A DNA stretch of 64,000 nucleotides from Gemmiger gallinarum (GCF_014982805.1 NZ_JADCKC010000003.1:496001-560000), one strand, 5' to 3'. Shown: positions 8,038 to 16,732, counted from the first letter of the stretch. The notes: generated from the sequence alone by a model not told the origin. A program made the numbers and translations.

Positions 8038-8107
8038 TAAAAAATGTACCCCCATTTTTCGGTGGTACTTTTTTATTCAAAAGGCCATCCAGGACTTGAA
8101 AGCCCGG
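8025..8107 (+). repeat. tRNA-tail repeat, locus A copy 1 (tail + terminator + inverted T-arm)
   Basis: Begins GGATGGCCCACCA (tRNA 3' end), continues through a terminator (GTACC 8046-8050 with GGTAC 8064-8068, then U6) and ends with GGCCATCCAGGACTTGAA (8083-8100), an exact reverse complement of 18 bases of the tRNA T-arm/acceptor, followed by AGCCCGG. Copy 2 lies at 8173-8256. Confidence 0.8.
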
Positions 8108-8125
8108 CGATGGAAAAGCCAGCGC

Positions 8126-8152
8126 GAAAAACAGTCCTGCGGACTGTTTTTC
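8126..8152. repeat. Spacer hairpin of locus A
   Basis: Perfect 12-bp stem GAAAAACAGTCC / GGACTGTTTTTC with loop TGC. Its core ACAGTCC-N-GCGGACTGT followed by AGGGCGTGGG is shared with the spacer hairpins downstream of tRNA-Arg (44649-44684 and 44928-44963). Confidence 0.75.
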
Positions 8153-8172
8153 AGGGCGTGGGCCAGGTCAGA

Positions 8173-8256
8173 GGATGGCCCACCATAAAAATGTGTCCCA
8201 ATTTTTCGGTGGTACTTTTTTTATTCAAAAGGCCGTCCAGGACTTGAAAGCCCGGC
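8173..8256 (+). repeat. tRNA-tail repeat, locus A copy 2
   Basis: Repeats copy 1 with a few substitutions: GGATGGCCCACCA, the same terminator core (TTTTTCGGTGGTAC and U-run) and the inverted T-arm GGCCGTCCAGGACTTGAAAGCCCGG (8231-8255). The TTGAAA inside this inverted arm doubles as the -35 box of the following gene's promoter. Confidence 0.8.
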
Positions 8257-8271
8257 ACCAAGTGCTATGAT
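8244..8271 (+). promoter_or_regulatory. Promoter of the lipoprotein gene, -35 inside the repeat
   Basis: TTGAAA 8244-8249, 16 bp, TATGAT 8266-8271 with an extended -10 TG at 8263-8264. Confidence 0.55.
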
Positions 8272-8345
8272 AATAGGTGCGATTGCGGCTCGGCTGGTTC
8301 GTTTTTCTTTTCAGCCGAAACAATGAATGAAATGAGGTAAGAATC

Positions 8346-8843
8346 ATGAAACGCAAAACATATCTGGCAGTCTGCCTCGGCCTGGCTCTGGCTCTCTCTC
8401 TTTCCGCCTGCGGCAATTCCGCCCGTCACTATGAGGAAGACATGGAGGAGCAGGATACCGAAACCATGGACGAAGAATCCACCGACGATCCGTATTACGA
8501 TCCGGATGAACAAGCCTACGAAACCGGCTGGTGCGGCCACGACTTTGATTTGTACGTCCAGGAATGCATGGATGCTTCCATCAATGATGATATCCAGTGG
8601 TACCAGTGTCTCCAGACCGGAGAAATGGGCAGCGACAGCCGGCTCGCCTTGTATGAAGCGCTGGTAGACAGGACCACCAGCGATGCGGCACAGGCAGACA
8701 AAGATGACGGCTGCGAGAATCCTTATATTGACGGCTTTATTGAGTTTGCAGCCGAATGGGAGCGGGCGTTAAAACTTGCGGATGCCGGGGAAAAATATGA
8801 GTCCCGCAACATCATTTTTGATCTGTATGACCGTGAATGGTAA
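8346..8843 (+). CDS. Small lipoprotein of unknown function
   Basis: 165 residues with a classical lipoprotein signal: MKRK, hydrophobic LAVCLGLALALSLSAC, lipobox LSAC with Cys 22. The mature part starts with a very acidic linker (EEDMEEQDTETMDEESTDD) and continues with a helical domain containing three further Cys (CGHDFDLYVQECMD, WYQCLQ) and an acidic end. Anchored to the outer face of the membrane; no enzymatic motif seen. Start follows GAGGTAAGAATC. It stands alone, ended by a strong terminator, just outside the integrated element. Confidence 0.85.
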   Translation: MKRKTYLAVCLGLALALSLSACGNSARHYEEDMEEQDTETMDEESTDDPYYDPDEQAYETGWCGHDFDLYVQECMDASINDDIQWYQCLQTGEMGSDSRLALYEALVDRTTSDAAQADKDDGCENPYIDGFIEFAAEWERALKLADAGEKYESRNIIFDLYDREW

Positions 8844-8890
8844 TCCTTTTTCTGCCTGCACAGATCATGGTTGAATTGCGGCAGATACAA

Positions 8891-8930
8891 AAAAGCCGGT
8901 GGGAGGCTTGACCTCCCACCGGCTTTTGTT
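8891..8930. terminator. Bidirectional terminator
   Basis: Perfect 16-bp stem AAAAGCCGGTGGGAGG / CCTCCCACCGGCTTTT with loop CTTGA, between the convergent lipoprotein and ABC ATPase genes. Confidence 0.9.
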
Positions 8931-8934
8931 GTAA

Positions 8935-9879
8935 TCATGCATTGGCATCTCGCAACAGTTCCGGACGCTTTTCCTTCAGCAGTGCCAGAGAGGCTGCCAC
9001 TGCGGCTTCGGTATCGCTGCTTTCCAGCAGAGTTTCCAGCTTCTGGGTCTGGGTCATCTGCTTCTGATGCTTTTCCTCCTCACAGCGTCGGGCAAAATCT
9101 TCTGCCAGCTGCTCCACATCCTGGCGGTTGTGAGGCAGTTTTCGGGTCTGCAGAAACTCCTCATAGGCGTCACAGTACAGCGTCACTTCATCTGTGAATC
9201 CGATCTGCGCACCATGATCCAGCCACAGGATCTTATTGCACAGTTCCCGCACCTGGCTGATAGAGTGGGAAACCAGAATCCCCGTCACGCCGCTGGCCAG
9301 AATCTCCTTCATCTTGTTGCCGCTCTTTTTGCGGAAGGCACCGTCGCCGACGCTCAAAACCTCATCCAAAATCAGGATATCCGGGCTGACCAGACAGGCA
9401 ATGGAGAAAGCCAGGCGGCTTTTCATGCCGCTGGACAGTTGCTTGAAGGGCCGCTCCTGAAAATCTTTCAGCTCGGCAAAGGCAATGATCTCGTCGTATT
9501 TTTCATCCATGAATTTGCGGGTATACCCCAGCATAGCACCGCGCAGATAGGTATTTTCCCGCACGGTCAGCTCGCCGTCAAAGCCGCTGGCCAGTTCCAG
9601 CAGCGCCGCCACCGAGCCGTTGATCTCCATGTTTCCCTTGGTGGGGACCATAATGCCGGACACCGCCTTGAGTAAGGTGGATTTACCGGCGCCGTTGGTG
9701 CCGATAATGCCCAGCATATCGCCCCGTTCCAGTGCAAAGGTGACATTTTTATCCGCCCAGAACTCCTTGACCTGATACTTGCCCTGAAGGCGCCGTACCA
9801 CATATTCTTTCAGGCCGATATCCTTGAAATCTCCGGTAATATACCGGATGGAAACGCCGTTTGCCTTTATAATTGCCAT
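8935..9879 (-). CDS. ABC transporter ATPase for polysaccharide/teichoic acid export (TagH/Wzt type)
   Basis: 314 residues. Walker A GTNGAGKST (60-68), signature LSSGMKSR (148-155) and Walker B ILILDEVLSVGD (168-179) are intact; the sequence between, with NGSVAALLELASGFDGELTVREN, is typical of the O-antigen/teichoic acid exporters (KpsT/Wzt/TagH). About 70 C-terminal residues form a charged extension, too short for a Wzt glycan-binding domain. The start is the ATG 6 bases after GAGGAGG; an upstream ATG five codons earlier overlaps the permease stop. It pairs with the permease directly upstream to export an undecaprenyl-linked glycan. Confidence 0.9.
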   Translation of the reverse strand: MAIIKANGVSIRYITGDFKDIGLKEYVVRRLQGKYQVKEFWADKNVTFALERGDMLGIIGTNGAGKSTLLKAVSGIMVPTKGNMEINGSVAALLELASGFDGELTVRENTYLRGAMLGYTRKFMDEKYDEIIAFAELKDFQERPFKQLSSGMKSRLAFSIACLVSPDILILDEVLSVGDGAFRKKSGNKMKEILASGVTGILVSHSISQVRELCNKILWLDHGAQIGFTDEVTLYCDAYEEFLQTRKLPHNRQDVEQLAEDFARRCEEEKHQKQMTQTQKLETLLESSDTEAAVAASLALLKEKRPELLRDANA

Positions 9880-9890
9880 ACTGCGCCTCC

Positions 9891-10658
9891 TCACATATAG
9901 TACAAGAACTTGTGATTGTTCTTTTTATAGATCCAGCCGCCGATCAGGACCATCACAACGGCATAGAACAGGCACAGCAAATGGTATGGCAGCGACGGGA
10001 TGTCTCCGTCCAAAACGATGATGCGGAAGTACTTGATGTAACAGTATACCGGATTGCAGAGCAGTGCGGTCTGCACCCAGCCCGGGAAACGGTCCACCGT
10101 GTAGAAGATGGCTGAGCAGTAGTTCAGCAGGAGTGTAAAGACATCGTACAGGTAGTTGATGTCACGGAAAAAGACAAACAATGCCGACAGCACCAGACCC
10201 ACACCGATGTTGAACACAATCAGGCAGGCGATGGGATACAGAAGCATGAGGAACCGCGGCGAAAACGCAATGCCGTCGATGGCGACGAAGAGGAAAAAGA
10301 CGCAGAGCGTCAGGCCAAAATTGATCAGTGCTGAAACGTTTTTGGACAGCAGGAACATATATTTGGGCACGTTGATCTTGGAAATAATGCCGCGGTTATC
10401 CATCAGGGAGCGCATGCCGGTAGCGGTAGAGTCCTTGTAATAGCTGAATACCAGGTTGCCGCAGAACAGATAGATGGTGTAGTGCGGCTGATCGTGGGCA
10501 AAGAACTGGCCGAATACCAGCGACATTACCAGCAGCTGCAGCAAAGGAGAAAGCACACTCCAGCCCATGCCGAGCACGGTACGCTTGTACTTGATTTTGA
10601 AATCTCGGGAAACCAGTTCTTCAAACAAGAACTGATATCTTTTCATCAGTTTCAGCAT
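9891..10658 (-). CDS. ABC-2 polysaccharide export permease (TagG/Wzm type)
   Basis: 255 residues with six predicted membrane segments; the N-terminal amphipathic stretch FEELVSRDFKIKYKRTVLGMGWSVLSPLLQ is the hallmark of ABC-2 glycan export permeases. It forms the channel subunit of an exporter with the ATPase immediately downstream (11-bp gap to its start). The upstream glycosyltransferases probably make the exported chain. Confidence 0.9.
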   Translation of the reverse strand: MLKLMKRYQFLFEELVSRDFKIKYKRTVLGMGWSVLSPLLQLLVMSLVFGQFFAHDQPHYTIYLFCGNLVFSYYKDSTATGMRSLMDNRGIISKINVPKYMFLLSKNVSALINFGLTLCVFFLFVAIDGIAFSPRFLMLLYPIACLIVFNIGVGLVLSALFVFFRDINYLYDVFTLLLNYCSAIFYTVDRFPGWVQTALLCNPVYCYIKYFRIIVLDGDIPSLPYHLLCLFYAVVMVLIGGWIYKKNNHKFLYYM

Positions 10659-10688
10659 AGCTCCTGCCTTTCAGTGATACACAAAAAA

Positions 10689-12191
10689 TTATTGTTTTCG
10701 GTTCCATAGCCTATATTCTTCCGCAGATGCCACTTGTACATAATCTTCATCCAAAATATCTTGTATAACGGTTGTGCTACCATCTTTGGTCAAAATCCAC
10801 TGCGCGTCGCCATTGGCGTATATGTCGTGGATGTTTTGTCTCACAGAATCACTAAATTGGGCATGCCAATCTTGTATTACGAAATACTTATAGCAAGGCA
10901 TCAAATCCTCAATAAGATAAAGGTCTTTGAAGTCATTTCCTCCATAGGCTACAAAACTGCTTTTTTCGTTTTCTGGTATCATATCAATCAAAGGCTGGTA
11001 TTCTCTAACCTCCGCCTTTTTGCTCTTCTGATAGATATCAAGCGCAACTGGAAAATATTGTAAAACAGAATTATAGCAGAAAATAGAAACCATACACACC
11101 GCGATAACTTTACTCAAGCTCAAATGCTCACTATTGTCAAGAAGCATTATCTCATTCAGCAACAACACAACCTGCGGTATTGTGATGGTTGCATACTGAA
11201 CAAACGATTGTCCACTGCCGAACAAATACCCCTCCGACAAAAACCATAGTATATACAATACAGTCAAGGTATACTTTCTACGTCGGAAAGTAAGAGGAAT
11301 AGAAAAAGCACATGCAAAAAAGGCCCCATATTCTTTAAAAAATGATACCACTTTATCGCTCGTTGCGCTTCGCAGCCATGAACTCATTGCAGCAGAATAC
11401 TCTATATTAAAACCAATTGCCGCATACAGGAAATCGAAAGCTGCACCATGAACTGCAAAGTAGATCAAGAACGGCAGAAACAAGACAAAAAAACCGGCCA
11501 AAAATCCCGCTATGTTTTGCAGCAGATTCTGAAACTGTTTATGCAAAATCAATAATACAGTGATTTCAAGCACCCCCAAACATATGGGCAGCACATTGGT
11601 CAATCTGGTCAAAAATCCCACAGCAAACGTCAATCCATAAAAGAAAGCGATCCAAGGATTATGGGTTATTTGTTTTTTTGAGCCGGACGAATATTGAGAT
11701 AAAAATTCAACTTGAAAATATACACTTACGGTAATGAACGGTAAACAGTATTCCTCCACAGAGTTACCGTTACAATAACTTGCTTTTAATACAATCAAAC
11801 TAACCACAATTGCTATAATACCATATTGCGGCGATTTTTTCCCGCTAAGCATAGCAATCTTATAAAGGAAAATGCATGTGGCAAAAATAAATACTATTTG
11901 AAAAATCATAATGCCGGATTTACTGCCAAAAAAGAGAAATCCTAGCATATCAATAAAGAAAATGATTGGTCCTTTGTGGTCAAACATTTCTTTGTAGGGG
12001 ATCTTACCCTCCGCCCATGCTTTTCCTATAGTAAGAAACTGTGCAGCATCCCCACCATAAGAGGAGCCATAGTAATTCGGGTAAAAAATAGACGTACTGT
12101 ACGAAAACAACATTACAAATGCAGCAGATATAAGAAAGATCAAAAGAAGAACCTTATTTTTATGTAACCATATAGTCTGTGGGTTATCCAT
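10689..12191 (-). CDS. Multi-pass membrane glycosyltransferase-like protein (GT39/GT-C type)
   Basis: 500 residues with about 11 hydrophobic segments. The first outer loop contains GSSYGGDAAQFLTIGKAWAEGKIPYKEMFDHKGPIIFF, the arrangement of a GT-C first loop with acidic residues (GGDAAQF, FDHKGP) for a polyprenyl-linked donor. The C-terminal 100 residues form a soluble extracytoplasmic part (LIEDLMPCYKYFVIQDWHAQ). Probable role: adding a sugar to the exported glycan on the outer face. The gene is visibly much richer in A/T than its neighbours, which points to recent acquisition. Not assigned to a specific substrate. Confidence 0.7.
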   Translation of the reverse strand: MDNPQTIWLHKNKVLLLIFLISAAFVMLFSYSTSIFYPNYYGSSYGGDAAQFLTIGKAWAEGKIPYKEMFDHKGPIIFFIDMLGFLFFGSKSGIMIFQIVFIFATCIFLYKIAMLSGKKSPQYGIIAIVVSLIVLKASYCNGNSVEEYCLPFITVSVYFQVEFLSQYSSGSKKQITHNPWIAFFYGLTFAVGFLTRLTNVLPICLGVLEITVLLILHKQFQNLLQNIAGFLAGFFVLFLPFLIYFAVHGAAFDFLYAAIGFNIEYSAAMSSWLRSATSDKVVSFFKEYGAFFACAFSIPLTFRRRKYTLTVLYILWFLSEGYLFGSGQSFVQYATITIPQVVLLLNEIMLLDNSEHLSLSKVIAVCMVSIFCYNSVLQYFPVALDIYQKSKKAEVREYQPLIDMIPENEKSSFVAYGGNDFKDLYLIEDLMPCYKYFVIQDWHAQFSDSVRQNIHDIYANGDAQWILTKDGSTTVIQDILDEDYVQVASAEEYRLWNRKQ

Positions 12192-12253
12192 TATTTTCTC
12201 CTTTATCAGAAGCTTTGCGCTCTTCTATACTTTCACCACATCATTAATAGGAC

Positions 12254-14059
12254 TTAACCTTCCTCCATCCCCAGATACTTCTTCCAGAACTCCAGGCTCT
12301 GCAGCTCACCATGGCGCTGGCGATAGCTTTCCCGGGCCGCATCAAACTTGGTATCAATTTCCCGCATGCAGGCCTTCATCTCGCGTACGCAGCGGCGGTA
12401 TTCGGTCGGGTCACGATCGGTCACAAAAGCCGTCTGATTGTTGGGATTGTAGTTCAAAACTTTCTGGACACGGTATGCATTGTAGGCCGTCATATACATG
12501 GCTGACACCACTGTGTTCCCACGAGTGGACGGCAGACTGTGTCCGTTGTGCGTCAAACGCATCAAAACCTTCTTTTTGGTGCTTGGTTTTTCTTCCTTTG
12601 TTGCATACAGATACCGGGACAGATCAAAGGGGACTTCGGCATTGGTCTGCTCAATGGGCACAGACCTGTACCCTGCCGCCATGATCTCCTGATGTAAAGC
12701 CTCGGCATCGGTATTTTCCAGCCAGTCGATTCCTTTGAGGAAATCCCGCACACCGCGGATCAGAAGATCGGCATTTTTGTAGCGGTAACGATTGATTTCT
12801 CCCAACACCTGGTCGTGAAGATCGGCCTTTAACGCTTCCTTGCCATATCCTGGGCAGTGCAGCGCATTGTCGATGCACTGGTTACGCAAAATATAATAGT
12901 AGGTGCTGGAAGAATATTTGCTTTCAAAAGGCTCATGCCAGACGCAGATACCGTTGAGTGTCATCAGTTGACGGCAGTTGCGCAGTCCATACTCCACATC
13001 ATCCCCCCGGATGAACAGAGGTAGCGGCAAATTATCCGGCCGGATCACCGTTATTGGAATACAGCAATACCACCAGGCATTGTACTCGTGATATTCCAGC
13101 AACTCATTAGCAGCGCAGGATACCAGCGTCCGCAAATCAAAATTAGTCTTATGAGAAATCAGATGCCCAGCATTCCAGCAGGCGCCGCTCTCTACCTGGT
13201 GCCAGGGCCGGTCAAGGCGTAGCATAGCACCGCCCACAAAGGCATCCGCATACTTTTCTTTGCGCAGGCACAAAAGCAGATAGGTGCGGTACAGCACATC
13301 CATACCAAATACAATGTCATCGTCCATGATCAGTACATGAGTGATGTTGCTGCCCTGATCATTGGCTTTCATAATCTCGATCATGCCACGGGTAAAGCCG
13401 CCCGCTCCCCCCACATTGCGATTGGGTACAATATGCACAATATCATTGTTGAGGGCATTTGCATCCAGTGTCCGCCCATTGTCCGAAATGAAAACTTCCA
13501 AGTGGCCGTGCAGCGGTGACGAGACATCCTCAACCACTTCTTTGCGAATACGCTCGAGGTTATTTTGAATAAAAGTTTCTCTCCGAAAAGTGCAGATGTT
13601 AATACCAATTTTGGTATAGCGGAACAGATTTTCCGGAATATCAGTAATATAAGCTCCGCCGAAACAGGTGCCTTCCCCCAAAGACAGAATCGAAAAGGTC
13701 AGCAATCCTCTTGTCCCCGCCGGATATGGCAACTCAATGGTGTTTTTTTCTGCAAAATTCACCTCTCTATCCAGCAGGACATCCTCTGTGATTTTATCGT
13801 TAATCAGATTTTCCGAGAGAAGAGAAATCCGAAAGTGCCCCTTCAGTTCAAGCCGCAGCACAATATCAGTCACAACGGTGTATTCACGCCATTTATCTGC
13901 ACTGAAGCAATTAAAATAGGTAGAGAAATCGGCCGTGCCCCCATGATGAAACTCAATCTGGTCACCATTTTGAAACGAATCTTTAAGTCTAAAATACAGG
14001 GGTTTCTGTGTACATACGCCGATTGTCGGCCATAAAAGCTTTTGCAATATCAGATTCAT
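12254..14059 (-). CDS. GlfT2-like galactofuranosyltransferase-type GT2 enzyme
   Basis: 601 residues from the ATG that overlaps the upstream stop (ATGA) and follows GGAGG. An N-terminal beta domain (1-145) precedes the GT2 catalytic domain: GINICTFRRETFIQNNLERI, NRNVGGAGGFTRGM (213-226), metal-binding DDD (246-248), an acceptor loop FIRGDDVEYGLR and WHEPFESKY with the presumed metal-binding His. This order is that of mycobacterial GlfT2, a processive galactofuranosyltransferase. It may polymerise Galf or a related furanose. No UDP-galactopyranose mutase is in the window, so the donor sugar is unproven. Confidence 0.82.
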   Translation of the reverse strand: MNLILQKLLWPTIGVCTQKPLYFRLKDSFQNGDQIEFHHGGTADFSTYFNCFSADKWREYTVVTDIVLRLELKGHFRISLLSENLINDKITEDVLLDREVNFAEKNTIELPYPAGTRGLLTFSILSLGEGTCFGGAYITDIPENLFRYTKIGINICTFRRETFIQNNLERIRKEVVEDVSSPLHGHLEVFISDNGRTLDANALNNDIVHIVPNRNVGGAGGFTRGMIEIMKANDQGSNITHVLIMDDDIVFGMDVLYRTYLLLCLRKEKYADAFVGGAMLRLDRPWHQVESGACWNAGHLISHKTNFDLRTLVSCAANELLEYHEYNAWWYCCIPITVIRPDNLPLPLFIRGDDVEYGLRNCRQLMTLNGICVWHEPFESKYSSSTYYYILRNQCIDNALHCPGYGKEALKADLHDQVLGEINRYRYKNADLLIRGVRDFLKGIDWLENTDAEALHQEIMAAGYRSVPIEQTNAEVPFDLSRYLYATKEEKPSTKKKVLMRLTHNGHSLPSTRGNTVVSAMYMTAYNAYRVQKVLNYNPNNQTAFVTDRDPTEYRRCVREMKACMREIDTKFDAARESYRQRHGELQSLEFWKKYLGMEEG

Positions 14060-15078
14060 ATTTGCCTCCGGTGTTTGGTTTTGACTTTGGCGTAGATATT
14101 CAACAGTCCATACAGACAATATCTGCTATTTCGCAACATTTTTGTATTTTTGTTATACATTTTGGCGGAAATTTGCGGATGCTTCTTTCGCAAAGAACGG
14201 TCATAGGCTTCCAGGCGCTCCCGCACTTTCTTATCCGGCGCAAAGCGAAGCAATAACTCGATTCCATACTGTGCAATGTCCCGGGCACGGCCACGCAGTA
14301 TTTCTCCCTTGTTGCCGCCAGGCAGCAAATCCGCCGCATCCAAAATCTGCTCCGTTACCTTGACGTAATCCTCAAAGTGCTTCTGGTAGCTCTCGATGCT
14401 GACGCTCTGCCCGTCCCTTCCCAACCGGTAATGGTACAGGTCCACCGGGCAGAAGGAAATCGTCTGCACCGCTGCCATGCTCAGAAACGTATACGCCATA
14501 TCCGTATAGCTGCAGTGCGGCAACAGCTGTATTTTGGCCGCCCGCAGCATTTGCGTACGGCAGTTCAGGGCGTGTATCTCCATATTCAACACCGGCTGTT
14601 CCAGTGTATCATATGTATAGACGTAGCCTTCTTTGTGGCCTTCACAGACAGAAAACACGTCCTGAATCTGATTGTTGCGCACCGTACAATAATTTGTGAA
14701 AACGGCATCGGTGCTGCAGGTTTCCAGATACCGCAGCAGTTTGGTCAATGCATCGGGGTCAAACCAGTCATCGCTGTCCAACGTACGGAAATAGGTCCCT
14801 TGCGCCTGGGCAAGAGCTGTCATCTGCACACTGCCGTATCCGCCATTGGGCTGGCGGATCACACGGAAAATCTCCGGCCAGCGCGCGGCATACTCCTCCG
14901 CCACATGGGCAGTGTCATCGGTGGAGCCGTCGTCCACTACGATCACTTCCAGCCGTTCCGCCCCCGACACCAGGCAGGAATCCAGTGCCTTGGGCAAAGT
15001 GGCTTTTGCATTGTAGGCAGCGATCGAAACCGTCAGCACTTTGTCCCGTCTGTTTCCGTTTTTGATTTGCGGTATCAT
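14056..15078 (-). CDS. Family 2 glycosyltransferase
   Basis: 340 residues. GT-A fold motifs: LTVSIAAYNAKATLPKALDS (14-33), VVDDGSTDD (46-54), QPNGGYGSVQMTAL, and LDSDDWFDP (about 99-107) as the DxD motif. Similar enzymes transfer hexoses in polysaccharide synthesis. Start chosen at the ATG 9 bases after AGGGGTG; upstream in-frame codons extend the frame by up to 84 residues without homology or good ribosome sites. It overlaps the GlfT2-like gene by ATGA, so the two are co-translated. Confidence 0.85.
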   Translation of the reverse strand: MIPQIKNGNRRDKVLTVSIAAYNAKATLPKALDSCLVSGAERLEVIVVDDGSTDDTAHVAEEYAARWPEIFRVIRQPNGGYGSVQMTALAQAQGTYFRTLDSDDWFDPDALTKLLRYLETCSTDAVFTNYCTVRNNQIQDVFSVCEGHKEGYVYTYDTLEQPVLNMEIHALNCRTQMLRAAKIQLLPHCSYTDMAYTFLSMAAVQTISFCPVDLYHYRLGRDGQSVSIESYQKHFEDYVKVTEQILDAADLLPGGNKGEILRGRARDIAQYGIELLLRFAPDKKVRERLEAYDRSLRKKHPQISAKMYNKNTKMLRNSRYCLYGLLNIYAKVKTKHRRQI

Positions 15079-15275
15079 CTCAGATGTCACCCCTGCGTTG
15101 TTGTAACCCGTGCGCATCCGCAAATCTCGACGCGCCGTTGCGGTAAAATACACATCTCTCCATAGTATGCAAGAAATTCTATCACAAATAATGTACCATT
15201 GCAATGACAAATATTCTCGGAAATGCTCGCTTTTTGCAGATCCGTATTTCGGACTTTGGCAAGCCGTTTGAGCAT

Positions 15276-15312
15276 AAAAAACGGCACACCCCACATGAAG
15301 CAGGATGTGCCG
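15276..15312 (-). terminator. Terminator of the ECF S-component gene
   Basis: Minus strand: CGGCACA ... TGTGCCG stem (15306-15312 with 15282-15288, extended by two inner pairs) followed by six U. Confidence 0.75.
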
Positions 15313-15372
15313 GCAAGGCACAAAAAACAATCTTCAAAAGGTTGCGCCATCAGAGCGGCAACAGCGCACCGC

Positions 15373-15981
15373 TCACTGCTTGAGCAGCCGCTTGAGAGGG
15401 ACCGTCACCGCGGTGCCGACAATGCAGCAGATGACGGCTTCCAGCACGCCCTGCACGCCCACCGACAGAATGACGTAAATAAACGGATTGGCCGCCCCCA
15501 GCTCCGCCACTTTTTCCTGGACCGCGGGCATATCGTAGAAGAACGCCACCAAAGCTCCCATGAACAGCACAGTGTTGAGCAGCGGAGCGCTCAGTGCGCC
15601 GATGAAGGCACAGGTCTTGTCCCGGGCGGGCATCAGTTTGCCGACGCCGCGGTAGATCAGTCCGCACAGCAGACCGCACAGCACCCGGGCGCCCACGCAC
15701 ATGACAACGCACAGGGCCGGGCTGTACTGGAAGGCAAAAAAGGTCAGGCCGCCGGCGCCGCTGATGGCATTTGCCAGACTGGTAAGGCCGAAGATCAGAC
15801 CCAGCCAGGCACCAGCCAGGGGTCCGCACAGCATGGCGCCGATGGCCACCGGGATGGTGAGCAGACTCATGGTCAGGGGCCCCACCCGGATATAGCCCAG
15901 AAAGGTGTTTGCCATCAGCAGCACCAGCGCTGTCAAAAGCGCCAGCTGTGTCAGGTAACGGACGTTCTTGCTTGTTTTCAT
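15373..15981 (-). CDS. ECF transporter S component (substrate unassigned)
   Basis: 202 residues, six membrane helices, with the Ala-rich first helix (LTQLALLTALVLLMANTFLGYIRVG) that contacts the EcfT coupling protein in energy-coupling-factor transporters. S components bind a vitamin or metal and share the EcfA/A'/T module, which is not in this window. The 20 residues after the first helix (IRVGPLTMSLLTIPVAIGAMLCGP) resemble pantothenate/CblT-like S components but do not decide the substrate. Start after AGGAGGAAACTGAAT; upstream in-frame residues lack a ribosome site. It has its own promoter and terminator. Confidence 0.82.
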   Translation of the reverse strand: MKTSKNVRYLTQLALLTALVLLMANTFLGYIRVGPLTMSLLTIPVAIGAMLCGPLAGAWLGLIFGLTSLANAISGAGGLTFFAFQYSPALCVVMCVGARVLCGLLCGLIYRGVGKLMPARDKTCAFIGALSAPLLNTVLFMGALVAFFYDMPAVQEKVAELGAANPFIYVILSVGVQGVLEAVICCIVGTAVTVPLKRLLKQ

Positions 15982-16051
15982 ATTCAGTTTCCTCCTGCTG
16001 CCGTCTCTTCTTCGGAGTACAGCGCATATTCGCGGTTTTTCCGCGTTACTT

Positions 16052-16080
16052 AGTATATCGCGCCCCGCGGGAGTTTTCAA
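16052..16080 (-). promoter_or_regulatory. Promoter of the ECF S-component gene
   Basis: Minus strand TTGAAA (16080-16075), 17 bp, TATACT (16057-16052). Confidence 0.65.
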
Positions 16081-16188
16081 GGGAAAGAAGGCTGCCGGAA
16101 CCTTCCCGGTCAAAAACGTCGTTTTGAACAAAAAAACAGAAAATTGAAAAAAGTTTTTCAAAACCCGCTACCCAAAAATTGGACTGCG

Positions 16189-16197
16189 TGTTATAAT
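16189..16197 (+). promoter_or_regulatory. Extended -10 promoter of the oadG-oadB operon
   Basis: TGTTATAAT (16189-16197), an extended -10, with no good -35 at the right distance; 74 bp before the first start. Confidence 0.5.
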
Positions 16198-16270
16198 AGT
16201 GATAATTCGGGTTTTATTCGTTCCATCCGGCCGTTTCCGGAAGAGAACGACACAATAAGGAGGAACCGTC

Positions 16271-16702
16271 ATGGATCATGTTTTGCTGCTGCCCGCCGGT
16301 GGTCTGACGATTTTCGACGCCTCTCTGGTGTCGACGAGCCTTGTGCTTGTGTTCGGACTTCTGATTCTTCTGTGCCTGATCATCACGCTGGAAGGCAAGA
16401 TCTTCGACTCGATCAACGCCAAAAAGCGCGCCCAGGCCAAGGACGCCCTGCATGTGGGCGACAAACCCGCCCCGGCAGTTGTCTCCGCCCCGGCACAGGC
16501 TGCTCCGGCTCCTGCTCCGGCGCCCGCTGTGGAGGGCGGTATCTCCGGTGAGATCGTGGCTGCCATCTCGGCCGCTGTGTATTACACCGAGGGCGCAAAC
16601 GTGACGGTGCGCGGTATCCGCCGTCTGCCGCAGCCCGGTGCATCCCGCCGGGGTGTCTGGGGCGATGCGGGTGTCCTGCAGAACACCCGCCCCTTTATCT
16701 AA
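16271..16702 (+). CDS. oadG: Sodium-pump decarboxylase gamma subunit (OadG family)
   Basis: 143 residues. One N-terminal membrane helix (VSTSLVLVFGLLILLCLIITLEG), then a cytoplasmic helix, a Pro/Ala linker (APAQAAPAPAPAPAVEGG) and a short C-terminal domain EIVAAISAAVYYTEGANVTVRGIRRL that is characteristic of OadG/MmdD-type subunits. Gamma stabilises the complex and links the carboxyltransferase to the membrane pump. It directly precedes the beta subunit (30-bp gap). The alpha carboxyltransferase and biotin carrier are not in the window. Confidence 0.85.
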   Translation: MDHVLLLPAGGLTIFDASLVSTSLVLVFGLLILLCLIITLEGKIFDSINAKKRAQAKDALHVGDKPAPAVVSAPAQAAPAPAPAPAVEGGISGEIVAAISAAVYYTEGANVTVRGIRRLPQPGASRRGVWGDAGVLQNTRPFI

Positions 16703-16732
16703 TGGACAGCTCAGGGAAGGAAGGATGACAAA

